Source: JAAYGT01 sp050252075 (lineage in GTDB: Bacteria; Pseudomonadota; Gammaproteobacteria; Burkholderiales; Burkholderiaceae_B). From it: 40,206 bases of DNA. This document shows positions 24,687-32,775 of the stretch, in pieces. Position 1 is the stretch's first letter; each line of letters opens with the position of its first letter. The notes under the pieces are model-generated. The model had not been told where the DNA came from, did no database searches, and saw nothing but the letters and a program-made list of their open reading frames with translations. The stretch is from contig JBFWLP010000019.1 in assembly GCA_050252075.1 (NCBI GenBank), positions 1-40,206 on the forward strand, written 5' to 3'. The translations under genes and the position numbers were made by a program.

Positions 24687-24766
24687 TGAGCGCCGTTGCA
24701 AAAAAGAAACGCATTCCGAGCCTAGCGGGTGGCAGAGCCAGCACCGTTGCAGCGCCCCTCGGAATG
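24687..24766 (-). ncRNA. SAH riboswitch upstream of ahcY
   Basis: On the minus strand the P1 arms ATTCCGAG (24766-24759) and CTCGGAAT (24720-24713) pair perfectly. After P1 comes GGGGCGCTGCAACGG, the conserved SAH aptamer core. Downstream, GCAACGGCGCTCA (ending 24687) supplies the pseudoknot strand: GCGCTC can pair with GGGCGC of the core using one G-U pair. Sequence, order and location in front of ahcY all fit the published SAH riboswitch class of beta- and gammaproteobacteria, which activates expression when SAH binds. Confidence 0.92.
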
Positions 24767-24775
24767 TCAGGAAGG

Positions 24776-24781
24776 ATTGTA
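24776..24781 (-). promoter_or_regulatory. Candidate -10 box of the ahcY transcript
   Basis: TACAAT (five of six consensus bases) lies 10 bp before the first pairing base of the riboswitch, overlapping the space after the DUF1289 stop. Transcription would start almost at the aptamer. No good -35 is visible at 16-19 bp spacing. Confidence 0.45.
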
Positions 24782-24783
24782 AC

Positions 24784-24999
24784 TTAACCCTGGCGACGGG
24801 GGTAGCCCTGCGCCCGGATGCGCTGCCACACAGCGGCGCGCTCCTCGGGCGACAGGAAGACCCAGTTGGCAACCTCCATGGCCGTGCGCCCGCATCCGCG
24901 ACAAATTTCGTCGTACAGCGTGGAACACACCGCCACGCAGGGCGAGTCGGTGGGATCCAGGCTGTACGCGGCGTCGCGGGGTGTGCCAGCGTTGGTCAT
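24784..24999 (-). CDS. DUF1289-family small cysteine-rich protein
   Basis: A 71-residue protein with the DUF1289 pattern SPCVAVCSTLYDEICRGCGRT followed by EVANW and a charged C-terminus. Its four cysteines (CxxxC, then CxxC) suggest metal binding, but no function is established for the family. It begins 11 bp after metK on the same strand and ends just before the promoter and riboswitch of ahcY. It therefore probably shares the metK transcript rather than the ahcY one. Its conserved place between two methyl-cycle enzymes may be chance. Confidence 0.88.
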   Translation of the reverse strand: MTNAGTPRDAAYSLDPTDSPCVAVCSTLYDEICRGCGRTAMEVANWVFLSPEERAAVWQRIRAQGYPRRQG

Positions 25000-25010
25000 G
25001 GCAATACGGC

Positions 25011-26174
25011 TCAGACGGCCGCCTTCAGTTCCTGCGCCTTATCGGTGGCTTCCCAGGTGAACTCGGGTTCGGAACGGCCAAAGTGCCCGTAAGCCGCCGA
25101 TTTGGCGTAAATGGGGCGCAACAGATCGAGCATGTTGATGATGCCTTTGGGACGAAGGTCGAAATGCGCGCGCACGAGCTTGGCAATTTCGTCGTCGGGA
25201 ATAACCCCGGTGCCCTCGGTGTACACCGTGATGTTGATCGGTTCGGCCACCCCGATGGCGTAACTGACCTGCACCTGGCACTGACGCGCCAGGCCCGCCG
25301 CCACAATGTTCTTGGCCACGTAACGGGCCGCATACGCGGCCGAGCGGTCAACCTTCGAGGGGTCTTTGCCCGAGAACGCACCACCGCCGTGGGGGCAGGC
25401 ACCGCCATAGGTATCGACAATGATCTTGCGGCCGGTCAGGCCGCAATCGCCTTGCGGACCCCCGATAATGAACTTCCCGGTGGGGTTGATCAGGTAGCGC
25501 GTTTTGGGGGTTAACAGCCCCTCGGGAAAGCACGGCTTGATGATGCGGTCGATCACGGCTTCGTGGATATCGGCCTGGGAAATATCGGGGTGATGCTGGG
25601 TGGACAGCACCACGGTATCGACCTCGACGGGCTTGCCATTCACGTAGCGGAAAGTAACCTGCGACTTGGCGTCGGGGCGCAGCCACGGCAGGCTGCCGTC
25701 TTTGCGCAGCTCGCTCTGGCGCTGCACCAGACGGTGCGCATACCAGATGGGCGCGGGCATGAGGTCGGGCGTTTCATCGCACGCGTAGCCGAACATCAGG
25801 CCCTGGTCGCCCGCCCCCTGGTTCAGGATTTCTTCGGGGCTGCGATCCACGCCCTGCGCAATATCGGGCGATTGCTTGTCGTAGGCCACCAGCACCGCGC
25901 AGCCTTTGTAATCGATGCCGTAATCGGTATTGTCGTAACCGATGCGCTTGATGGTGTCGCGTGCGACCTGAATGTAATCGACGTTGGCCTTGGTGGTGAT
26001 TTCACCAGCCAGCACCACCAGCCCCGTGTTGCACAGCGTTTCGGCGGCCACACGCGAGTTTGGGTCTTGCTCAAGGAGAGCGTCGAGGATGCTGTCGGAA
26101 ATCTGGTCGGCCACCTTGTCGGGATGGCCTTCGGAAACGGATTCGGAGGTGAAGAGAAAATCGTTGTTTGCCAC
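25011..26174 (-). CDS. metK: S-adenosylmethionine synthetase
   Basis: MetK makes SAM from methionine and ATP. The 387-residue protein has SEGHPDKVADQISDSILDALL, GAGDQGLMFGYA and the GGGAFSGKDPSKVDRS phosphate-binding loop, all complete. The GTG at 26174 (VANNDFLFTSESV) is chosen because it matches the family N-terminus and has AAGGA upstream; the longer frame runs into the leader. It is followed 11 bp later by DUF1289, then by the separately regulated ahcY group, giving a full SAM-to-SAH recycling block on one strand. The leader holds a strong GC hairpin and a plausible promoter. Confidence 0.97.
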   Translation of the reverse strand: MANNDFLFTSESVSEGHPDKVADQISDSILDALLEQDPNSRVAAETLCNTGLVVLAGEITTKANVDYIQVARDTIKRIGYDNTDYGIDYKGCAVLVAYDKQSPDIAQGVDRSPEEILNQGAGDQGLMFGYACDETPDLMPAPIWYAHRLVQRQSELRKDGSLPWLRPDAKSQVTFRYVNGKPVEVDTVVLSTQHHPDISQADIHEAVIDRIIKPCFPEGLLTPKTRYLINPTGKFIIGGPQGDCGLTGRKIIVDTYGGACPHGGGAFSGKDPSKVDRSAAYAARYVAKNIVAAGLARQCQVQVSYAIGVAEPINITVYTEGTGVIPDDEIAKLVRAHFDLRPKGIINMLDLLRPIYAKSAAYGHFGRSEPEFTWEATDKAQELKAAV

Positions 26175-26194
26175 TGCGATACGTCCTTGGAGGA

Positions 26195-26211
26195 GCCGGC
26201 GCGGCGCCGGC
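26195..26211 (-). other. GC-rich hairpin in the metK leader
   Basis: Minus-strand GCCGGCG and CGCCGGC pair around a CCG loop (7 bp). The following TCCTCCAAGGA could fold back on itself, with TCCT pairing to the AGGA Shine-Dalgarno. No match to a known SAM riboswitch class was recognised in the roughly 107-nt leader. Confidence 0.5.
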
Positions 26212-26287
26212 ATGGAGGTTGAACGGAACGCGTTGCACCTCGGGGCTTGCCGTGCAGCTGCCAACAGGGCGCGACGCTTTAGCGGAA

Positions 26288-26316
26288 TTTATATCGCCCC
26301 GCAAGTTGTCGGTTAA
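26288..26316 (-). promoter_or_regulatory. Candidate sigma-70 promoter of metK
   Basis: On the minus strand TTAACC (26316-26311) and TATAAA (26293-26288) are 17 bp apart, matching four and five of six consensus bases. The start of transcription would be near 26281, giving a leader of about 107 nt. Confidence 0.55.
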
Positions 26317-26411
26317 CTCGGCGATGAACCCCATTTTAAGCGAAAATACGATCTTTTACTGATTTGCCCGCACCCGGATAACGGTTTTGCCCCGGTTCGC
26401 CGCGCCTGCTT

Positions 26412-27263
26412 ATGGTTCTGTTTTTATTTCGCTGTCTCGCCACGCTTCCCTTATCGCTTCTGCACCGCCTGGGCCGTGTACTGGGGCTGCTGGTGTATGT
26501 GTGGCCGGGGCGTTACCGGCGGCGGCTGCAATCGAACGCCGCACAGGCGGGCTACCCCGCCCCCGCATTCGCGCGACGCGCGGCGGCGGAAACGGGCGCC
26601 ATGATCCTGGAAACGGCCAAAGTCTGGCTGCGCACACCGTATTGTCTGGCACGCACCTTCAGCCACGACGATTCCCTGGTGCGCGATGCGCTGTCCGAGG
26701 GCCGGGGTATTTTGTATCTGACCCCGCACCTGGGCTGCTTCGAGATCACAGCCCGCTATTTATTGCAGCACGGGCCCATTACCGTCATGTACCGCCCTCC
26801 TCGCCAGGGCTTTCTGGAACCCGTCATGGAACAGGCGCGCACCATGTCGGGCTTGCACGCCGTACCAGCCACACTACAGGGCGTTCGCCAGTTCGTGCGT
26901 GCCCTGAAACGCGGAGAAGCAGTCGGCATGCTGCCCGACCAGGTACCCAGCGGGGGCGACGGCGTGTGGGCGCCGTTCTTCGGCAAGCCGGCCTACACCA
27001 TGACACTGGCGGGAAAGCTGGCCCTGCAAACCGGCGTAGCGGTGATTCTTACCGCCGGCGAACGCCTGCCGGGCGGAGCCGGCTGGAAAATTCACTATCG
27101 CCGGCTGCAAGAACCCCTGCCCACCGAGCCGCAGGCCCTGGCAGCCTATATCAACCTGGCCATGGAAGCCCTGATCCGCGAATTTCCCGAGCAGTATCTA
27201 TGGAGCTATAACCGCTACAAAATTCCCGACGATGCGCCACCTCGACCCGAGGCGACGCCATGA
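26412..27263 (+). CDS. LpxL/HtrB-family lipid A biosynthesis acyltransferase (first copy)
   Basis: A 283-residue inner-membrane acyltransferase. The N-terminus has one hydrophobic anchor (about residues 3-35), and the catalytic HX4E motif appears as TPHLGCFE, followed by MYRPP and LPDQVPSGGDGVWAPFFGKPA, the usual substrate-binding blocks. Members transfer secondary acyl chains to lipid A precursors. It overlaps the second acyltransferase gene by 4 bp (ATGA). Which copy adds which chain (LpxL, LpxM or another) cannot be read from sequence. It is divergent from metK across a 237-bp region. Confidence 0.88.
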   Translation: MVLFLFRCLATLPLSLLHRLGRVLGLLVYVWPGRYRRRLQSNAAQAGYPAPAFARRAAAETGAMILETAKVWLRTPYCLARTFSHDDSLVRDALSEGRGILYLTPHLGCFEITARYLLQHGPITVMYRPPRQGFLEPVMEQARTMSGLHAVPATLQGVRQFVRALKRGEAVGMLPDQVPSGGDGVWAPFFGKPAYTMTLAGKLALQTGVAVILTAGERLPGGAGWKIHYRRLQEPLPTEPQALAAYINLAMEALIREFPEQYLWSYNRYKIPDDAPPRPEATP

Positions 27264-28153
27264 AAACAGCCCGCAAACTGGCGCTGCTGCGCGGGCTGTT
27301 TCGCTACCTGGGCAACCGCCCCTACCCGACCCGCCGACGCTGGGCGGCCGTTCTGGGCTGGCTGGCCCCTGTTGTGATGCGGTCGCGCGCCCGCATAGTA
27401 CGTACCAATCTGGCGCTTTGTTTTCCCGAACGCTCGCCCCAGGACCGCGAGCTCTGGCTGAAGCATCATTTCCAGCTTCTGGCCCAATCGGCCGTAGATC
27501 GCGGGCTATGCTGGTATGGCCCGGCATCCACCATCATCAACACCACACCCATCACGGGCCTGCACCATCTGGAAACCCTGCTTCACGAGCAACGACGCAT
27601 TATTTTGCTGGCACCGCATTTCATCGGGCTTGACGCCGCCGCCACCCGCCTGACGCTTTTCTTGCGCGAGTCGGCAACGCTGTACACCCGCCAGCGGGAT
27701 CCGGCCGTGGACCAGATGGTGCGTGAAGGACGCGGGCGTTTCAACACCGTTCACCTGATCGGCCGGCACGACGGCGTGCGCGGGCTGGTACGCCGGTTAC
27801 GCAGCGGTGTTCCGGTTTACTACCTGCCCGATATGGATTTCGGCATCGACGGCGCCGCCTTCGTACCCTTTTTCAACGTCAAGGCCGCCACCCTGACCAC
27901 CACCGCGCAACTGGCAAAGAACTGGAACGCCGCCGTGGTTCCCGTTATCAGCCGGCTCGACCTGAAAACCGGCCGCTACCACATCCAGGTCATGGAGCCG
28001 CTGCCCGATTTCCCCGGCCATGCCACCGCGCAACAGGCCACGCAACGGCTCAATGCCCTGATTGAAGAATGGGTTCGAGTCGACCCCGCCCAGTATTACT
28101 GGGTGCACCGCCGATTCAAAACCCGGCCCGACGGGGAAGAACGATTTTATTGA
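27260..28153 (+). CDS. LpxL/HtrB-family lipid A biosynthesis acyltransferase (second copy)
   Basis: A 297-residue paralogue of the preceding gene, with the catalytic motif as HX4D (APHFIGLD) and LPDMDFGIDGAAFVPFFNVKA as the second conserved block. The N-terminal region is basic and hydrophobic, consistent with membrane anchoring. The two copies differ widely, so this is not a recent duplication. Translation is coupled to the first copy by the ATGA overlap. A division of labour in secondary acylation of lipid A is inferred. Confidence 0.88.
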   Translation: MKTARKLALLRGLFRYLGNRPYPTRRRWAAVLGWLAPVVMRSRARIVRTNLALCFPERSPQDRELWLKHHFQLLAQSAVDRGLCWYGPASTIINTTPITGLHHLETLLHEQRRIILLAPHFIGLDAAATRLTLFLRESATLYTRQRDPAVDQMVREGRGRFNTVHLIGRHDGVRGLVRRLRSGVPVYYLPDMDFGIDGAAFVPFFNVKAATLTTTAQLAKNWNAAVVPVISRLDLKTGRYHIQVMEPLPDFPGHATAQQATQRLNALIEEWVRVDPAQYYWVHRRFKTRPDGEERFY

Positions 28154-28178
28154 TCCACACGGCCGGCATGGCCCGGCA

Positions 28179-28202
28179 AGGTGTGGCACCTGGCACACAC
28201 CT
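28179..28202 (+). other. Inverted repeat upstream of dapF
   Basis: AGGTGTG (28179-28185) and CACACCT (28196-28202) are exact 7-bp arms around a 10-nt loop, in the 87-bp gap before dapF. No T-run follows, so it is not a standard terminator. It could be an operator or a weak mRNA structure. Confidence 0.35.
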
Positions 28203-28240
28203 GTCACCACAACCGGCATGAATCCGGGATAATAAGCCCC

Positions 28241-29137
28241 ATGATCTGGAACTTTGTAAAAATGCACGGCGCCGGCAACGATTTCGTTGTGCTCGACGGT
28301 GTTCGCCAACCCATCGAAATGACGCCGGAACGGGCTCGGGCCCTGGCCGACCGCCATTTCGGCATCGGCGCCGACCAACTGCTGGTGGTAGAAGCGCCGT
28401 CGCACCCCGACGCCGACTTCCGCTACCGCATTTTCAACGCCGACGGCAGTGAAGTCGAACACTGCGGCAACGGAGCGCGCTGCTTTGTGCAGTTTGTGCA
28501 CGAGCAGGGGCTGTCCCGCCGCAATCCGCTGCGGGCGGAAATTCGCACAGGCCTGATCACGCTCGATCACCGCGGGCCGTCCGGCGTATCGGTACAAATG
28601 GGCCAAACCCGCTTCTCTCCGAACGATGTCGGTTTCGACACCACAGGCCTTGCCGGCGAGCCCTGCGGGAACGATACCTTGTGGCATCTTCCCCTGCCCG
28701 ACGGCAGCACGGCGGCGCTTTCGCTGGTGGCCATTTCCAACCCGCATGCGGTACAGGTGGTCGACAACGTTGACACCGCGCCCGTCGCCACCGCCGGCGC
28801 GCAGATCGAGTCGCACCCGCGCTTTGCCAATCGCGTGAACGCGGGCTTCATGCAAATCATCGATCGCCACAGCATCCGTCTTCGCGTCTACGAACGCGGT
28901 GCAGGTGAAACCCTGGCCTGCGGAACGGGTGCCTGTGCAGCCGCCGTCGCCGGCATACGGCGCGGGCTGCTCGACAGTCCGGTCACCGTGCACACACGCG
29001 GGGGCACGCTGGTGATCGAATGGAACGGCGGCGAAATCACCATGACCGGGCCGGCCACCACGGTATTCAGCGGGCAGGTCGATATCGACGCCCTCACCCA
29101 ACACGCCAACGCCAAGGACATTCAACCCCATGAGTGA
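28241..29137 (+). CDS. dapF: Diaminopimelate epimerase
   Basis: DapF converts LL- to meso-diaminopimelate for peptidoglycan and lysine. The 298-residue protein has both catalytic cysteines: Cys75 in HCGNGARC and Cys227 in ACGTGACA. It starts MIWNFVKMHGAGNDF, the family N-terminus, at 28241; the upstream extension is not conserved in character. It overlaps the DUF484 gene by 8 bp. The order dapF-DUF484-xerC is widely conserved in proteobacteria. Confidence 0.96.
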   Translation: MIWNFVKMHGAGNDFVVLDGVRQPIEMTPERARALADRHFGIGADQLLVVEAPSHPDADFRYRIFNADGSEVEHCGNGARCFVQFVHEQGLSRRNPLRAEIRTGLITLDHRGPSGVSVQMGQTRFSPNDVGFDTTGLAGEPCGNDTLWHLPLPDGSTAALSLVAISNPHAVQVVDNVDTAPVATAGAQIESHPRFANRVNAGFMQIIDRHSIRLRVYERGAGETLACGTGACAAAVAGIRRGLLDSPVTVHTRGGTLVIEWNGGEITMTGPATTVFSGQVDIDALTQHANAKDIQPHE

Positions 29138-29822
29138 GCCCCAACTATCCGCCGACCAGGTGGCCGACTTCCTGCAATCAAACCCGTCTTTCTTTCAGGA
29201 TCACGCCGGCCTGTTCGCCGGTTTAAGCGTGCCGCACCCGCACGAGCACCGGGCCATTTCACTGGGCGAACGCCAGATTCTGGCCCTGCGGGCACGTGTA
29301 AAAGACCTGGAGTGGCGGCTGGCCCACCTGGTACACAACGCGGGCAGCAACGAAAAGATCAACCGCCGGCTAACCGACTGGTGTGCGCTCATGCTGGCTG
29401 AGAACGATCCGGCCAGACTGCCCGCCTATCTGCTGGAAACCCTGACCGACATCTTCGAACTGCCCGAAGTTGCCCTGCGCCTGTGGAATTCCGGCGCCGA
29501 CGACCCCGAGCTCACCGAGGCCGCCACCGAAGGCGCACAAGACTACATCGGGCAACTGGCCAAACCCTACTGTGGCCCGGCCGACCAGCAGCCTGTGCTT
29601 GCCTGGTTTCACAGCACCACGGCATCGCTGGCGGTCATTCCCCTTCGCCACCCTGACACCCATCAGCTGTTCGGCGCCATCGCGCTGGGCGCCCACGAAG
29701 CGGGGCGCTTTACGCCCGACATGGACACCACCTTCCTGGAAACCCTGGGGCAATTGGCCGGTGCCGCGCTCTCGCGGCTTTCCCCGGGCACCTCTTCCGA
29801 TGGCAACGAAAACGCCGGCTAA
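29130..29822 (+). CDS. DUF484-family protein
   Basis: A 230-residue protein with the DUF484 opening (VADFLQSNPSFFQDHAGLFAGL) and an N-terminal coiled-coil-like stretch, followed by a GAF-like domain. Its function is unknown; the family is named for its conserved place between dapF and xerC. It overlaps dapF by 8 bp and xerC by 23 bp if the longer xerC start is used. No signal peptide is seen. Confidence 0.9.
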   Translation: MSEPQLSADQVADFLQSNPSFFQDHAGLFAGLSVPHPHEHRAISLGERQILALRARVKDLEWRLAHLVHNAGSNEKINRRLTDWCALMLAENDPARLPAYLLETLTDIFELPEVALRLWNSGADDPELTEAATEGAQDYIGQLAKPYCGPADQQPVLAWFHSTTASLAVIPLRHPDTHQLFGAIALGAHEAGRFTPDMDTTFLETLGQLAGAALSRLSPGTSSDGNENAG

Positions 29823-30816
29823 GCGGTCGCCGCTTCCCGCCGACACCCAGCCAACCGCGCCGGCACCGATACCGGCCATGCAGGAATGGTTGCATTACCT
29901 GAAAACGCAGCGTCGTTATGCAGAAAACACGCTGGCCGGCTACCAGAACGACCTGGCATTGCTGCGTCTGTGCTTTCCCGACAGGGCGCCGGAAACGCTC
30001 ACTGAAGGCCACATTCGCCAGGCGGTCGCCACCCTGCACGGCCAGGGCTACCAACCGCGAAGCCTGGCCCGGGCGCTGGCGGCATGGCGGGGCTTTTACC
30101 GCTGGTGGGCTCCGCAGATCGGGTTGCAGGCCAACCCGGCGCTGGGCGTACGGGCACCGCGCGTGGCCCGCAAATTGCCCAAAGCCCTGTCGGTGGAGCA
30201 AGCCCAGGTGCTGCTGGATCACCCGGCGGTTGTGCCTGCCCAAGCGCCCACGGCATTGCGGGATCAGGCCATGTTTGAAGTACTTTATGCCTCGGGCCTG
30301 CGCTTATCCGAACTGATCAGCCTTGACTGGCAGTACCACCGCGACGATGGCTACGAATCGCGCAGCTGGCTGCTGCTCGACGAAGCCGAAGTGCATGTGC
30401 AGGGAAAAGGGGGTAAAACCCGCCGCGTTCCCCTGGGAAGAAAAGCGCTGCAAGCCGTGCAGCAATGGCTGAACGTGCGCGGCCGGCTTTGCAATGCCCA
30501 CACCAGCCACAACCCCGATGCCCGTGCTGCGTTGTTTCTGGGAGCACGCGGGCAACGCGTGTCACCGCGGGTGGTGCAGCTGCAGCTGGCGAAACTGGCC
30601 CGCAACGCGGGTCTGCCTGTGCATGTCTACCCGCACGGCCTGCGCCACAGCTTTGCCACCCATTTGCTGCAATCGGCCCAGGATCTGCGCGCGGTTCAGG
30701 AATTACTGGGCCACGCCAACATTACCACCACGCAAATCTATACCCGGCTCGATTTCCAGCATCTGGCCGGGGTGTACGACAAAGCCCACCCGCGCGCTAC
30801 CCGCAAACGGTCGTAA
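29800..30816 (+). CDS. xerC: Tyrosine recombinase XerC
   Basis: XerC, with XerD, resolves chromosome dimers at dif. The product is 338 residues from the ATG at 29800. The core-binding domain starts at MQEWLHYLKTQRRYAENTL, and the catalytic set is visible: Arg in YASGLRLSEL, HGLRHSFATHLL (His, Arg), GHANITTTQIYTR (His and nucleophile Tyr). The ATG at 29878 would give 312 residues, nearer the 298 of E. coli; neither start has a clear Shine-Dalgarno. The dapF-DUF484-xerC order supports XerC rather than XerD. It converges on znuA, 22 bp away. Confidence 0.9.
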   Translation: MATKTPAKRSPLPADTQPTAPAPIPAMQEWLHYLKTQRRYAENTLAGYQNDLALLRLCFPDRAPETLTEGHIRQAVATLHGQGYQPRSLARALAAWRGFYRWWAPQIGLQANPALGVRAPRVARKLPKALSVEQAQVLLDHPAVVPAQAPTALRDQAMFEVLYASGLRLSELISLDWQYHRDDGYESRSWLLLDEAEVHVQGKGGKTRRVPLGRKALQAVQQWLNVRGRLCNAHTSHNPDARAALFLGARGQRVSPRVVQLQLAKLARNAGLPVHVYPHGLRHSFATHLLQSAQDLRAVQELLGHANITTTQIYTRLDFQHLAGVYDKAHPRATRKRS

Positions 30817-30838
30817 CCGTAAACCCCTGGCTCGCCGG

Positions 30839-31876
30839 TCAGGGCCGGGCACCCAGTACCTGCAGCAATTGTTCGGCGTTCCAGCGGAATATGCCCAGAT
30901 AGGTATCCGCCGGATGTCCGGGGCGCGCCAGGGCGTCGGAATACAGCGTGCCACCGACGACCGCATCGGTTTCCCGGGCAATCTGCTCCACCAGGCGCGA
31001 ACTGGAGCCGCTTTCCACGAACACACCGCTAACCTTCTCTTTTTTCACGGTGTCGACCAACCGGGCAATGCCGCGAGCGGAAACCTCGGCCTTTCCGGCC
31101 AGCCCACTGACCGGAATGAACGTAATGCCATAGGCGTCAGCGAAGTAGCCGAAAGCATCGTGCGACGACACGACCTTGCGGCGCTCGGCAGGAAGGGCCC
31201 CCAACTGCTGACGCAAGGTGTCGTCCAGTGCCTGCATGCGCTGACGATAGTCATTCGCCCGCTGCGCGTAGTACCCGGCACCTGCCGGATCGCCTTGCGC
31301 CAACCCTTGCGCAATCGCCTCCACGTAACGCTGCCCGTTCTGCAGGTCTTGCCAGGCATGCGGATCATCTTCTCCTTCGTGATGATGCTCATGCTTGTCG
31401 TGATCGTGCTTTTCGTGGGCGTGCTTGTCGTGACCATGCTTTTCGTGTCCATGGTCATCGTGTTCCTGCTCGCCTGCTCCGCCGGCACGACGCAGCCGGG
31501 CGTGCTGCGACGCCACCACCAGCACACCATCGAACCCGGCCGACGCTTTCAGGTCGTCGAGCCAGGTTTCAAACCCCAGACCATTGGCCACGACCACCTG
31601 GGCGTTACGCAAGGCAAGTACGTCTTGCGGACGCGGCTCGTAGCCGTGCGCATCCTGTTCCGGCCCCACCAGCGTGGTGATCTGAACCCGGTCACCGCCA
31701 ATTTCCCTGGCCATATCACCCAGAATGGAGAACGTAGCCACCACCTTGACGGGCTCGGCGGGCACTGCCGCCTGCGCCCGCAGTGGGCCGGGCAACGACA
31801 ATCCGCCGGCAACGACGGCGAAAACAGCGCCAAGAACGATGCGTCGGCGACGCAGGGCGGAAGGAAAATCCGGCAT
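30839..31876 (-). CDS. znuA: Zinc ABC transporter periplasmic binding protein
   Basis: The 345-residue protein has an N-terminal export signal (RRRRIVLGAVFAVVAGG, ending in RAQA) and the cluster A-1 SBP fold. It shows VVATFSILGDMAREIGGDRV and a metal ligand in DAHGYEP. Between the lobes lies a loop of roughly 40 residues very rich in His, Asp and Glu, typical of zinc- rather than manganese-specific members. It overlaps znuB by one base (TAATG). GGAG precedes the ATG. The start at 31876 gives the family N-terminus; the longer frame is spurious. Zinc specificity is also supported by the Zur box and the zur gene next door. Confidence 0.92.
   Translation of the reverse strand: MPDFPSALRRRRIVLGAVFAVVAGGLSLPGPLRAQAAVPAEPVKVVATFSILGDMAREIGGDRVQITTLVGPEQDAHGYEPRPQDVLALRNAQVVVANGLGFETWLDDLKASAGFDGVLVVASQHARLRRAGGAGEQEHDDHGHEKHGHDKHAHEKHDHDKHEHHHEGEDDPHAWQDLQNGQRYVEAIAQGLAQGDPAGAGYYAQRANDYRQRMQALDDTLRQQLGALPAERRKVVSSHDAFGYFADAYGITFIPVSGLAGKAEVSARGIARLVDTVKKEKVSGVFVESGSSSRLVEQIARETDAVVGGTLYSDALARPGHPADTYLGIFRWNAEQLLQVLGARP
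31390..31449 (-). repeat. 15-bp tandem repeats in the ZnuA histidine loop
   Basis: Four 15-bp units encode H(E/D)KHx pentapeptides. Units 1 and 3 and units 2 and 4 are more alike, suggesting duplication of a 30-bp pair. The unit preserves frame, so loop length can change without harm. Confidence 0.85.
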
Positions 31877-32775
31877 TACAAAGACTCCATGGTTTGCGAC
31901 AAACGACGGCGGCGGGCCCGTGCCTGGCGAACCACTTGCCAGATACCACCCTGCGTACCGAGACCCACCGACAGAAAATAAACAACGCCCGCCACAATGA
32001 TGATGGCCGGCGAGGCGGGAACATCGGCATGGTAGGAAATGAGCAGGCCGGCCCAGCACGACAATGCTCCCAGAACCGCCGACAGAACCACCTGACGCCC
32101 CACGGTGGTCACCCAGAACCGGGCGGCCGTGGCAGGCAGCATCATGATGCCGACCACCATCAGGGTGCCCAGCACCTGAAAACCGGTCACCAGCGTCAGC
32201 ACCAGCAACAGCAAGAAGGCCAGGTGAACCAGGGAACCCATGCGACCGGCGCTGCGCAGAAACAGGGGATCGAGACATTCCAGAACCAGCGGCCGGAAGA
32301 TCACGGCCAACGCCACCAGTGTGATGCTGGCCGCCGCCGTGACCAGCACGAGCGCACTATCGCCCAGGCCGAGCACCGTACCAAAAAGTACATGCATCAA
32401 CTCGACATTCGAGCCGCGTAATGACACCAGCAACACACCCAGCCCCAGCGACACCAGATAAAAGGCCGCAAAGCTGGCATCTTCACGCTGCGGCGTCACG
32501 CGAGCCACCGCCCCGGCCAGACCGGCCACCAGCAAGCCGGTCACAATGCCGCCCAGTGTCATGGCCGTCACCGACAAACCGGCCGTCAGAAAACCCACCG
32601 CCACCCCCGGCAAAATGGCGTGTGCCATGGCGTCGCCCATCAGGCTCATGCGGCGCAAGACCAGGAACACACCCAGCGGACCGGCCGCGAACGCCAGCGC
32701 CAGAGAACCGGCCAGCGCGCGGCGCATGAAGCCGTACTCGACAAACGGGCTGATCAGCCACTCGTAAATCCACAT
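31876..32775 (-). CDS. znuB: Zinc ABC transporter permease
   Basis: A 299-residue ABC-3-type permease with eight or more hydrophobic segments and RRMSLMGDAMAHAILPGVAVG, the family's conserved loop for contact with the ATPase. The start at 32775 (MWIYEWLISPFVEYGFMRRAL) matches family members. It shares single bases with both neighbours (TGATG with znuC, TAATG with znuA), so the three are translated as a tight unit in the order znuC-znuB-znuA. Confidence 0.93.
   Translation of the reverse strand: MWIYEWLISPFVEYGFMRRALAGSLALAFAAGPLGVFLVLRRMSLMGDAMAHAILPGVAVGFLTAGLSVTAMTLGGIVTGLLVAGLAGAVARVTPQREDASFAAFYLVSLGLGVLLVSLRGSNVELMHVLFGTVLGLGDSALVLVTAAASITLVALAVIFRPLVLECLDPLFLRSAGRMGSLVHLAFLLLLVLTLVTGFQVLGTLMVVGIMMLPATAARFWVTTVGRQVVLSAVLGALSCWAGLLISYHADVPASPAIIIVAGVVYFLSVGLGTQGGIWQVVRQARARRRRLSQTMESL

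Noticed and set aside
23200..25092. 630-codon open frame on the + strand opposite ahcY
   Set aside because: It runs antisense through ahcY and the SAH riboswitch, has no recognisable domain and no ribosome-binding site. Long antisense frames are expected in high-GC genes.
28228..28233. GATAAT as a promoter for dapF
   Set aside because: It lies 7 bp before the ATG and has no -35 at suitable spacing. A leaderless transcript is possible but not supported.
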